NCBI RefSeq assembly: GCF_041956535.1
Contig: NW_027192201.1
Coordinates: 672,206-736,205 of the forward strand
Direction: 5' to 3'
Source: Calcarisporiella thermophila CBS 279.70
Taxonomy: Eukaryota; Calcarisporiellomycota
DNA length: 64,000 nt
Each line of letters starts with the position of its first letter. Position 1 is the first letter of the stretch. Under the pieces are notes generated by a model. That model was not told where the DNA came from, ran no database searches, and saw only the letters and a program-made list of their open reading frames with translations. A program made the translations under genes and the position numbers. This document shows positions 11,704-22,079 of the stretch, piece by piece.

Positions 11704-12804
11704 ATGGCCCAACAAGGCAGACAAGCAGTGAACAGGCTAAAGGGAATGTTCCCTAAAGGCAGCGGTAAGGGCCTGATCACCGGGACAGGCGCCCTCATTG
11801 GCCTTGGAGTTCTCGGATTTGGCATCAACGCAAGTCTTTTCAATGGTAATTATAAACTTAGGAGCTTGATTAAGACACGGCACCTAACAATATCGGTATT
11901 CCATAACAGTTGATGGTGGTCATCGCGGTATTAAATACTCCCGCATTTTTGGTGTCCAACCTACTATCTATGGCGAAGGTACCCATTTCATGATCCCCTG
12001 GCTGGAGACCCCGATTATCTATGATGTGCGTGCCAAACCCCGCAACATCGCATCACTGACCGGAACCAAGGACTTGCAAATGGTCAATATCCAATGCCGT
12101 GTACTATCGCGTCCCAGTGTCAGCCAACTTCCCACGATTTACCGGAATTTGGGCCAGGATTATGATGAGAGAGTGCTTCCATCGATTGTGAATGAAGTGT
12201 TGAAATCGGTGGTCGCTCAGTTCAATGCCAGTCAGCTGATTACCCAGCGTGAGCGTGTAAGCATGTTTGCTCATTATTAATGGGTGCTTGGCGAGATTTT
12301 AATTAATCGCATGTTGATTCTCCTAGGTCTCTCGTCTTGTGCGTGACAACTTGACCCGCCGCGCTCTCCGATTTAACCTCGTCCTTGACGACGTCTCCAT
12401 TACTCATGTTACCTTCTCTCCTGAATTCGCCCACGCTGTTGAAGCCAAACAGATTGCTCAGCAAGAGGCCCAACGTGCCGCCTTCGTGGTTGATCGCGCC
12501 AAGCAAGAGAAGCAGTCCACGATCATCAAGGCTGAGGGTGAAGCCCGCTCTGCCGAGTTGATTGGTGAGGCTATTAAGAGCAAGCCAGGTTTCTTGGAAT
12601 TGCGTCGTATCGAGACTGCACGAGAGATTGCAAATATTCTGTCGCACTCACCAAACCGAGTCCTCTTGGATTCTGACACCCTTTTGCTGAATGTGAACGA
12701 CTCGAGGTAAAGATGCAAAATAGGGAACCAACCTGCTCCTCTTTAGCTAATCTATTTTTAATTTCTCCTACTGTAGCAAAAGAGATGAGGGCAAGAAGAA
12801 GTGA
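11704..12804 (+). CDS. PHB2: Prohibitin 2, mitochondrial inner membrane ring subunit
   Basis: Forms the prohibitin ring with PHB1 in the inner mitochondrial membrane. Exons 11704-11845, 11910-12256, 12327-12706 and 12777-12804 give 298 residues (human 299). A glycine-rich N-terminal membrane segment ([16 protein letters not shown]) is followed by the PHB domain ([46 protein letters not shown]). The coiled coil includes [21 protein letters not shown] and ends in [14 protein letters not shown]. The last tiny exon adds a basic tail (KRDEGKKK). The N-terminal Met-Ala-Gln and longer head match PHB2 rather than PHB1. Confidence 0.96.
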
Positions 12805-13036
12805 TAAGCTGAATGCTACTCAAAAATAAAATTTTTCTTTACTGCTTATTATATATTATATTTTGGAGTCACTTTTGAGAGGAGCTGAATAAAATATTGT
12901 TTAGAGAATTGAATGGCCAAGGTTCATTTCTACCCCATTAGAACGTGCAACATTTTCTAGCAGATTATTTTTTTATTTTATTAACGTAGGAAAAAAGAAA
13001 AAACATCGGAAAAATGCAACAGTGTCTTGTAATTCT

Positions 13037-13525
13037 TTACGCTCTCGAGGGGGGAGACACCTAAAACAATCCCAGGATTTAAACTCCATTTCCATGCATA
13101 ATCTGCTATATAAGAAGCTTACGAGAATTACGGAATCACCACGCACAAACAACATCTCGGACGTACGTTTCTCTGTCTAAATGAGAAATCGAGAAAATAA
13201 AATTAGATGCAAGCCAAAAGAATAAAATAGTTTAAAACCTACTCGCACAATTTCTTCCATAGTTTCCTCATTGATCTCAGCAATGGTGATGGTTTCCTCG
13301 ACATCACCTAGTACCATATTCAAATGCCCATCGAATGCCTAGAGGGAGAAGAAATAACTAATCTGTTTGGCCATCTATACTTGAAAAGGCTCAAAATTTT
13401 ACGTGGAGTTTTCCTTTAAGTTCCCGATCGCCTCGCAGCTTAACAAAGATCCGTTCGTCCAGTGACAAGCGCACAAGATCTAGCGGTTCTTCAACACCTC
13501 CACTTTCAACTTGAGGTTGAGCCAT
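13037..13525 (-). CDS. LSM3: U6 snRNA-associated Sm-like protein LSm3
   Basis: Subunit of the LSm2-8 ring on U6 snRNA and of the cytoplasmic LSm1-7 decapping ring. Four exons, 13525-13403, 13338-13243, 13176-13123 and 13060-13037, give 98 residues. The Sm1 motif is [25 protein letters not shown] (positions about 12-36, in two parts of the fold). It continues with [17 protein letters not shown]. The Sm2 motif is [15 protein letters not shown]. The last exon is only 24 bases and was placed because it restores the VSPP ending. Convergent with PHB2, 232 bases apart. Confidence 0.95.
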
Positions 13526-13723
13526 AGCAATTAGTTATTTTGATGAAGTAAAATTTCTAAAGAGTAGCCAGATTACAACTAAAAAGACAGTCACTTGCAA
13601 AAAAATCGGCTTACCTGAGAAAAAAATCATCTGCAGGATAATGTATAGGAGAAATAAAATGGTATGAATCCAGATGTTATCAGAAAAAAAACGGGCAGCA
13701 GATAATAACAATAACTCATAAGT

Positions 13724-14202
13724 TCAGGGGTTAGGCTGGTGAACTGAGATAACGGTGACAATAGCCGCCACAGCTCCTAATATTAGGACACAAGCAAGAA
13801 CGCTCCACCACGTACGCGCCCGCCGGTACCATACAACCTCACCCCCTCGTTTCTCGAAAGTGTCTTCCCGGCTAACTCGTTTATCCGCTTGTGAAGTGAC
13901 TTACGCAAAAAGTACATGAACTAATGAGACCATGACAATGACACTTTCAACTGTAATTGTACCATACCAGCTGTTTCCGCATCCCCAATACGCCGTCCCT
14001 CTGGTCTGATTCCAGCATGTTCGCTTTTTTTGCCCTCTTTGCCTGACTCTGAATCACCCTTTATTCGCAAATTCTTATTCCGCGGTGATTTAAAGTTAAT
14101 GTCAAGAATGTAAGAGCGACTCTTTGGATTATTGGCGTCGGCGAGGACAGAATCTTCAGGTAGGTCGACGCAAACGTTGATATGGGGGGGCGACTCGGCC
14201 AT
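13724..14202 (-). CDS. Small tail-anchored membrane protein, unrecognised
   Basis: Exons 14202-13968 and 13899-13724 give 136 residues. The N-terminal part is polar (MAESPPHINVCVDLPEDS...) with a Lys-rich middle. A single hydrophobic helix near the end (WWSVLACVLILGAVAAIVTVI) is preceded by RRAR and followed by only a few residues, so a tail-anchored cytosol-facing topology is likely. The acceptor (GCGTAAG, intron 13967-13900) was chosen because an earlier AG leads to a stop. Upstream in-frame Met codons at 14280 and 14253 exist, but the ATG at 14202 precedes the best N-terminus. I do not recognise a family. Confidence 0.6.
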
Positions 14203-14732
14203 GGTTGTGATTTGCAAAGAAACGGGGAAAAAGAGGGCGAGAGAGGATGCCATAGAAATATATTGTGGCATTACGACCATTTTTGGGAGGGTGTCTGAAA
14301 TTATCTCGACTTCGTTGCCGCCGTTCTTCGATATCGAATCCGCCCCCTAAAAAGCCACAAGTAAGCCCAAGTGCGACACTGCTAGAGCCGAATTTTGATA
14401 GTCTAGTACCGTGCTATGCCTGATAGTGCCAAAAGAGACCTGCTTGTTATCTCCCGAAAATAAAAAAAATCCACATGCTCGGGTATTTTCAAGCTTTTCG
14501 GCTATTCAGCTTATTTTCACTTGACCCTGAATTCCGCCTCTGCAACGTTTCGCCCTTTGCGTGAACTCGACAACCTCTGCTCTCTTAGACCATCCAACTA
14601 GCAGTCAACCTGACGTCAGTAATATAATTCGCACTCAGCTCCCTCCAAGAAAAATTCCACGTCTTTATTTCGCGAATACTATTTCTAATTCATCGGATAT
14701 ATTTACCTCTCACTCGCTCCCCCATACAAGTC
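14203..14732. other. Divergent intergenic region
   Basis: Promoter space between the tail-anchored protein and the ICMT-like gene. No distinct element was identified; short ORFs (14561-14776 and others) look like chance frames. Confidence 0.4.
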
Positions 14733-15439
14733 ATGGCTGTCCTTCTCATCTTGGGCTACGGCCTGATAATCGCTAATCTCTTCCTGGATGGTACACTACA
14801 CTTTGACCGTTCCTCAAATCGTCTTGAACTGGGTCCTGCCCTCCGTGATGAAGTCGGGGCAAAAAATGTCCTAATCGCATACGGAATCTCTCTCTTCATC
14901 CCCATTCTCTTTGCTATTTTTGGCGCAAATTATGACATGAGCTGGATGGGATGGTTTGGATTGAGTTTGATGCTGGGTGGAGGAATCCTGTGCGCTTGGG
15001 CCGCGAGAGTGAATCAATTTTATTACAGGGGAATCGTGCAAGCGGACCAGTATTTGTGCACCGAAGGAGTAAGTCCATCCCCATGTTTTAAGCGATTGTT
15101 TTAGGGTGAGACTAGTGCACTGATCATTCACTGATTAGCCCTATAAAGTTCTGCGCCATCCTGGCTACTTGGGAAGTGTGCTCGTCTGGATTGGCTTTGG
15201 GCTGACCAGCTCTCATTGGATTGTCGCTTTATTAGTGTCAGGTAGGGACATCAATACCCATTCTCTCTTCTCTCTCTTGTGATTCTTGGACAACTCATTC
15301 TCTGCTTTCACTAGTTATAATGGGCTTCAGCTACTGGAACCGAGCGCGCAGAGAGGAAGACGCTATGTATGAACGCTTTAGCGTCGACTACCAAGCCTAT
15401 GCCGACGAAACGGCTGCGTTCATTCCGTTCGTATATTAA
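14733..15439 (+). CDS. Isoprenylcysteine carboxyl methyltransferase-like membrane protein
   Basis: Integral membrane methyltransferase-like protein of the ICMT/PEMT type, 187 residues from exons 14733-15068, 15139-15241 and 15315-15439. Four or five hydrophobic helices are visible. The family core is the C-terminal PYKVLRHPGYLGSVLVW, where RHPGYLG contributes to the SAM pocket, followed by RARREEDAMYERF and YQAYADETAAFIPF, which resembles the usual FG-EY-Y---V-R-IP ending. True ICMT (Ste14) methylates farnesylated CaaX proteins. This copy is shorter than yeast Ste14 (239), so it could equally be a bacterial-like ICMT-fold enzyme of other substrate range. Function is inferred from fold only. 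Confidence 0.75.
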
Positions 15440-15794
15440 ATTGTCGCCTTCTCCTATATCGCAAATTTTCTCCTTCCTTTTCTCCTTTTTTTTCCTAATC
15501 TTTGCTTTTGTTAAGTCACTCCTCCTACAGCTTTCTATATATTGAAGTTCCTGTATTGAGAGTCGAATTCTTTCTCTCTCGACTTATACACACATATACA
15601 TGTCAACCTTTTCCACCCCTTGTTTTTTCCGGATACAGAGATGTTTTTTTTTTTTTGCTTTTTCCTCTGATACACATTAATATATATATTTTAACTCCAA
15701 GGAAACGATGATTTTTATTAGTTTCATACGTATATAATTGAGAGAAGAAGGAGATCTTGTCACGTCTTATTTTTGCGTAATATTGACTAAATAT
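15440..15794. other. Intergenic, convergent 3' ends
   Basis: T-rich 3' flank of the ICMT-like gene converging on the ABCD3 stop. Small ORFs here look accidental. Confidence 0.4.
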
Positions 15795-18467
15795 TCACAT
15801 CTTCTCCGGCTTTTGGGTTTTTCCATGGTTAAATGCAAAAGCCTGGCTCTCCTGCAATCGCGTGAACTCGTATCCACCTTCGCCGTCAAAACGAAGGACA
15901 TATTCATGGTGACGAAGGAGTGTGGTGCGATGGGATACAGCTATGGTTTAAGCATTAGCATGTTATATAGAATAAGAGCAAATCGAGTGCGAGGGGAAGA
16001 GTGTGTCACTTACTAAAGAGTGTGATGCCAATCTCTCTAGCATATTGATACATTAGGGCCTCGACATCCACACTGACGGCACTGGTACATTCATCCAAAA
16101 TGGCAAACTCCGGCCGATGATAGAAGAGCCTTGCCATGGCAACCCTCTGCTTCTCGCCACCGCTCAGCACGTCGGCGAAATCTTGCACTGCATCAAACCC
16201 TCCCTCTCGATCAAGTAAATAGGTCAAATGAACACGCTTCAATAGCTCTCGCAAACTCTCGTCCGTATACCCCTTCTTCCTCGCCTGCTCTTTAGTGTCG
16301 GGGTAGATGATCTGGTCTCTGAAAGTCCCCACGGAGAGATATGGCTTTTGAGGGACATAAAACAATTTCTCAGGCTTTGGTTTGGTCACTGTGCCTCCAA
16401 ATAGCGGCCACAAGTCACCCAGAATTCTAAAGAGCGAGCTTTTGCCGCAGCCATTTGGGCCGCTGATCAAGCAGTTCATCCCCTCCGTCACCTTGAAACT
16501 CAGCTCCTTCACCAGCACATCGCGATTGGGGGTCACGATGGGTACCTTTTCGAAATGGATCACCCCATCCTGTAATTTGACTGTCCCACGTAGTTGTGCT
16601 GTATCTACCACTTGAGTTTTGGGAATATCCCCATGCTTGACACTCGTCGTTTCATAGTCTTCTTCATCTTTCTGCACCATGGTGCGCACATATCGTCCGC
16701 GATTCACATCTTCCAGTACGTCAAACAGCTCTGATACCCGGGAGGTATAGCCAGCAAACCGTGTAAGATCTCGGCCCGCAAGAATCAATCGACCAACTGC
16801 TTGCGAAAGGTTAATAAGGAATCCAGAATTTCGAGAATAATCTTCCATAATCTTGGTCGGGTCCGCATTCGATTTTCCCATAAACTCGGTTGCGTATTTG
16901 GGATCGAACACAGGTCGAGCCAACAGGCTAAATGAAAAGAAATGCAAAATAAGGTCTCAGCTCCGGAGAGAACTGGGCAAATAAACGGCGACATTACTAG
17001 TAGGCAGTCATGGTAGCTAAATATTTCACCATAATACTGTCGAATATCCCATTGAAAAATCTTAAAAGATAGACCTTGCGTACGTGACGAGCAATCTACG
17101 TAACAGAGCTATGAATATGAATAGGAAAAAAAAAACCAATGGCAGCCTGCTAACCCTGTCAAAACTCTCATTGGCAATATTCTTCTCGCGCATACCACCG
17201 CGATAAAATGCTATTTCCTCCGAATGAGTGATAATTCGTGACTGGATCATAAAATCACCCAAAAAAAACTTAATAAAATCATTCGATAAATCTTAAAAAA
17301 AAGACATTTACATGTGAGAATCTGTAGTCCCCTTCCAACTTCTGCTCTTGCGCCGTATCTAATAAATATGAAATGTTATTATATCAATTTCCGGTAGTAA
17401 GGCGTTAGAACATGAATTACATTTTCCAAAATGGGGTGAGAAGGCTCTCATAAAAGCCGCCGATGCAAAAAAGTACCCAACGATGTAAATAGGAGCCTCT
17501 TTGCCTAGCGCCTGCCCGAGTTTATAAGCGAACAGAAAGATATCCACAAGCGGTTTGGCAATATCGGAGTAGAGATGGCTAAGACTGTCGCTGAATTTGT
17601 CAATATCCTACAAGGCCGAATTAATAAATAGTTTTGAGTATGAAACTAGGAAATAAAAAATCAAACTAAAACTAACCTGAGTAAGAAGCTGATCAGCATT
17701 CTGAATACGGCCATCGAGGTTACTGACCTTATAGAATGTCATTTCTCCAAAGTATTTTTCATGGGCATACTATAGATTAAAGGTTACTAAGGTGAGCGTA
17801 AATCTAGCTCAATAACATAGTATGTACCTTGGTTAACCGGGTTCTGAACGCCAGAGCGAGAGCTCGAATGGTCAGTTTCAATGAGTTGTTGACAATACTT
17901 AGAGGCCACTAACAATCATTGCATATGTTTCAACACTGGTTACTAAAGGATATATTCATCCATTACCATCATGATTCCAAACTCTATAATCGCAAGCGCT
18001 ATAAATTTTTTACGGTCTCGCGACACGATAGCCTTGACAACCGAGCCGTTGAAGGCGGAGAACCCTTTATAGAGGGAAAAATCATGTGAGGATCTCCATA
18101 GTATTGTGATTCGTCAATATTTTCAGTTACATATATCGAGCCATGTTCTCACAATTAGAACAGCGGCTAGTGAGACAAGCAAACCAGCCTCGCTTGACCA
18201 AACACCTAGAAAGAGATACACGAAAAAGGGTTACTTAAGCAATTTTAGCCTCCATTTGAAATACTCACCGGGAATACAAATGGGTAGCAGCTTTCTCATC
18301 TGTTTGAGAAACTGCGCATTGACTCCTACTTTCGAGTGCGCCACCGACGGTTCAGATTTTTCCCCTGACTTTGCCTTCTTAACATAACGAGAGGTGATAA
18401 GGAGAAAGGCGAGGATGAGAGCGATGGATCTTGCGTGAACGGGTCTAAGGGTTGAAATGGCGGCCAT
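15795..18467 (-). CDS. Peroxisomal half-size ABC transporter, ABCD3/PMP70 (Pxa2-like)
   Basis: Imports acyl-CoAs into peroxisomes as a dimer. Eleven exons: 18467-18269, 18205-18131, 18064-17967, 17908-17828, 17769-17677, 17607-17421, 17358-17312, 17241-17155, 17095-16998, 16927-16014 and 15940-15795. They give 674 residues (human ABCD3 659). The transmembrane domain has LTKYAHEKYF, NADQLLTQDIDKF and SRIITHSEEIAFYRGG, which is the ABCD EAA-like motif. The nucleotide-binding domain has Walker A GPNGCGKSS, signature LSGGEKQR, Walker B FAILDECTSA and the switch region ITLFTVSHR, split by the last intron. It is a client of PEX19, whose gene lies 7 kb away. ABCD3 is favoured over ABCD1/2 by the single large NBD exon sequence order. 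Confidence 0.93.
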
Positions 18468-19376
18468 TGGCGAGGAAAATTATATTATAAGCACTAGGTG
18501 TAAGGTATTAGCTAGGAAAAATACGTTCTTTTTTCACGTTGCCTTGCATGTTTTTTTTGTCTGTTTCAACATGTACTACGGAATAGGCTATATTACAAAT
18601 TATCAAAAACAAGGCAACGTTCGCATTTGTGCCACTAATTGAGGGGTTGAAAGCTACCATAAGGATTGGAACTATGAGCCCTCGTCTTTCCTTCTCGAGC
18701 GCTCGTGCATCAACTCTGATGGCTTGCTCCCAAGATTGGGCGGTTGGCCCAGCATATTGGTATTCTACGAGGCAATTTGTGCCATTGTCTTCTGTTCCAA
18801 ACGGTAGGTGTGATAAGCACAGCGTCAGTAATGGAAGGGCCCCAAAACGCTCCAGTACAAATAAACTTCGTGTAATACCACTTGGGCTTTGTAATCCTTC
18901 CACAGTAGCTCAGCAGCTAATCGAGTGAAAGTTGGGGAGGTTGTTTTGGATAACAGATGTAACCTTTCTCGGTTTTACCCTGATAGAATGGGTATCACTT
19001 GAAGAATTCCAGCTATCTTGCAAGAGTCAGGTCAATAGAATCCGCATGGTATGATATATCGGTCGGACGATCTGTACTTGCGTGTGAAAATGCCAATGTC
19101 GGAGTGTTTCTGTAGCACTCTAACCTAACCTACCTGTGAGTCTAAAGATGAAGAAACCCTACGCAATCGACATGACATAATATAATAACCTAACCTAAGC
19201 CATTAAAAATCCAAAAAAGAGCAGAAGGAAGTTTTTTTTTCGTTTTCTTTCTCAAAAAAGGATTTCTTCAATAAGAACGAAAACGCTACTTCCAAAAAAG
19301 AGGACGACTCGACACGCATTACATTTTTATCTTTTTGACAGACCCCTACCAACGAAACCTATAAATTTACTCCAAG
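18468..19376. other. Intergenic region with a higher-GC patch
   Basis: Between the divergent ABCD3 and MADS genes. The part at about 18630-18930 has a more balanced base composition than its flanks and carries long overlapping frames on both strands (minus 18508-18903, plus 18629-18928). Neither matches a family I know. Two short TAACCTAACC runs occur near 19120 and 19185. Confidence 0.4.
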
Positions 19377-20377
19377 ATGAGCCAACGCAACAATGAACTC
19401 GACGGCGTACCAGGGCAAGGGAGCTTCTCAGCCTCGGATCTTCAGCAGCCGCATCAGCAGCAGGAGGATCACGGTGGGACGAAGCGAGTACACGATGATG
19501 TTGAGGACGACTCTGAAGACGACGACGAGCGCCCGAAGGGGGCCAAGCGTACATCCATGGGGAGACGCAAAATTCGCATCGAATACATTTCGGGTAAATA
19601 ATTAAAAAATTTTTTTCTCCTGATCATGACTCAATTTTTTATTTACCTTGATTTTTGATTTGTATAGACAAGAATAGAAGGCACATCACATTTAGTAAGC
19701 GCAAAGCTGGCATAATGAAGAAAGCTTACGAGCTTTCAACCCTGACCGGCACCCAGGTGCTCCTGCTTGTGGTGTCGGAAACAGGGCTGGTGTATACATT
19801 CACGACGCCCAAGTTACAGCCGCTGGTGACTAAGCCAGAAGGGAAGAACCTGATTCAGGCATGCTTGAACGCGCCAGACCCGGCGACGTCCACAAATCCT
19901 TCCCAGCAAGAACAATCTTCACCGGTAAGGGAACTCTTGTGATAACTCATATAAACAATATGGGAGTCCTTTTTTTTACCATTTTTTTATTGTATTTGAT
20001 AGTCTCGTCCCCCTCTGTCTACATCCGCTGCCGCACCAAACTCTCTGGAGCCAGGAAACGACAGTCTCTACGGTGGGGGCGATGATCGTAGGGTAAATTA
20101 CCTCTAATTTCCAAATTTATTTTTCCTGGTGTTAAATAATTTAATTCAATGATAGGCAAGTCACCCACAACAGGGATCCGCTCCAGCAGGCGGTTCCTAT
20201 CTCTCAGGAATGAGTTATGGCCAGGGCTATCAAATGTCGGGCCAAATGCCATCTCTGCCTGGCGGAGGCCTTGCTGCACAATACATTAATTCTGCTCAGT
20301 ATCCTCACTACTCGCAATCCGCAGACAATAGCATGTACCGTCAGTCAGGCCAGTATCCACCTCCCTCCGGATACTAA
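19377..20377 (+). CDS. SRF-type MADS-box transcription factor (Mcm1-like)
   Basis: DNA-binding regulator of the SRF/Mcm1 class. Exons 19377-19593, 19668-19924, 20003-20092 and 20156-20377 give 261 residues. An acidic N-terminal segment (VEDDSEDDDE) precedes the MADS box, which the first intron splits: GRRKIRIEYISD then KNRRHITFSKRKAGIMKKAYELSTLTGTQ in pieces, followed by the SAM extension (VSETGLVYTFTTPKLQPLV). The extended IEYI and the ELSTLTGTQVLLLV wording place it in the SRF class, not MEF2. The C-terminal half is Gly/Ser/Tyr/Gln-rich and is probably an activation domain. Confidence 0.94.
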
Positions 20378-20706
20378 AGCGGCCTGCATCTGATCCCTTT
20401 CCATCTCATTGAATTTAAGAAGACAAAAAAGGTCTGACAAAGGCATAAACTGAGAATGGAAATAAAAAACTATATATTTCATACTAATTTTTTATTTCGT
20501 GTGTTTGTGTGTTATATCTTTTCCTCTTTTTTTCTGTGTTTATGTTTGATGCCTTGTGTCTCTCCTTTAATATATTTCCTTTTTTTTCTTATTCTTTACA
20601 TAACAATATTAAATCGCAGGCTGTTGTTGTTTTATATATATTAAATTTTTTTTCTACTCTTCCAATAGCATTAAAATATTACTTTATATCTTATATTTTT
20701 ATTTAC
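20378..20706. other. Intergenic, convergent 3' ends of MADS gene and SFM1
   Basis: Very T-rich stretch with no gene. Short ORFs on the plus strand are low-complexity. Confidence 0.4.
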
Positions 20707-21497
20707 TTAAAATTCAAAGCTCTTGTCGCTATCCTTCTTCAATAGCTCAAACATTCCCTCCGGCAATAACGGCATTTCTTTGGCGTCCTTGTGTGTTTTC
20801 TGCCACTTGCTATCGGCGGGAACAGCGATATATCGGAAAGGAAGCACAACGGATTCACGACGCGAAAACCACACCTCCGGTGAGTCGATATAAGGAATTT
20901 TGTCTAACGGAACTAGAGAAAACAAAAAATAACGGCGTCAATATATAAACCCTTTATGCACCGAGGAAACAATAGTCTTAAGCTACTTTTATCTTCAATA
21001 ACACGCTTGGTAACATTCACAGCTGTGTCGGTTGACATTTGAATGGAACCAAGATGCCGGCCCTCAAAGCCCAGTTTGCGAAGCTCAGCAGTTCTATCTA
21101 AAATTACAAATCACAAAAGCCGATTTTAGCAACCAAATGATAAGAAGGATTATAAAAGTTTTGAATTTTCTTAGCGGCCCTTACCCCTTGGTGGATGATC
21201 ACCAAGGATCCCTCCAAATAGGAAATATTCAAACTTTTCTCCATCTTCGGGACTCAAAGCCTTTTCTGCGGCAGGATCTAACAAGCAAATTTTTTTCATG
21301 TCTATTCCAAGGCTCAATACATCCTCTGTCCGGAGTTGGGCGCCACGAAGACGTTCTGGTGCTGAAGCCAATGTTGTGGGTGTGAGATGGGTGAACCACA
21401 GATGTTCGCCTCCGATATTTTGGAGCATATGGTAGTACTCGGTCTCACACCATTCATGCATGCCCTCCTCCAGATGTTCGATTATATAGTTGTGCAT
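20707..21497 (-). CDS. SFM1: SPOUT-fold protein arginine methyltransferase Sfm1
   Basis: In yeast Sfm1 methylates ribosomal protein uS3 on one arginine. Exons 21497-21185, 21097-20987 and 20912-20707 give 209 residues (yeast 213). Conserved segments are YIIEHLEEGMHEWCETEY at the start, KICLLDPAAEKALSPEDGEKFEYF, FGGILGDHPPRD (knot region, split by intron 1), QMSTDTAVNVT, KIPYIDSPEV and LPFRYI, with the LPEGMFELLKKDS ending. The start is ATG at 21497; the frame opens slightly upstream only with TTG. Family is fungal/protist. All splice phases agree. Confidence 0.93.
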
Positions 21498-22079
21498 TTT
21501 TATCAAGTGTTGTTTGTATCTCTGTATGTAATTCTTAAAAGCAAGAAAAGGGTAGCATAGAATTTAATATTTGATGAACGAATGATAAACAATTCGAGGA
21601 ATAAAAAGTGACTGCAGAGTGACTATTTAGTGTCTATATTGTGGCAGTATCGATCGAACCTAGCATTTGAATATTCATTTGGCCCGAATCGAGCTTTCCA
21701 AGTACTTTTATTGTTAAATTAAATGTGGAAGTGGGTGATATATTCGTGTGCATTTTGACAAATGGTAGATGGTCATGAGTGGAAGTTTCTGAAAGGTTTT
21801 TGTACCTATCTCGATCAAAAAAGGACAAACTAATATTGAAAAGGCTATTAACTTGAGGTTAAGGTGAATTTTATTATATTGCCCCTAAGTCCTCTAGGAA
21901 ACAAGTTAGCAGTTCGGTAACCGCCCCAAAATCACCAAGTGAAATTTATCGTTTACAAATCTTTAGAAAGTGTGACGGTTTTTTCTGAAGATCCTTGGAA
22001 CTGCTAAGAAAACAGTAAAAAATCACACGCGTTGACATTCTAATTGCTACGACACTATAATTAGAGTTCATCACTACTT
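21498..22079. other. Divergent intergenic region with one unassigned frame
   Basis: Promoter space between SFM1 and GCN5. The minus-strand frame at 21634-21828 follows a good acceptor (TATTAG at about 21830) and reads FFDRDRYKNLSETS..., but no ATG or upstream exon was found. It may be the last exon of an unrecognised gene or chance. Confidence 0.3.

Noticed and set aside
19110-19205. TAACCTAACC runs as an internal telomere repeat
   Set aside because: Only two units at each place and not the usual fungal TTAGGG unit; too short to call interstitial telomere sequence.
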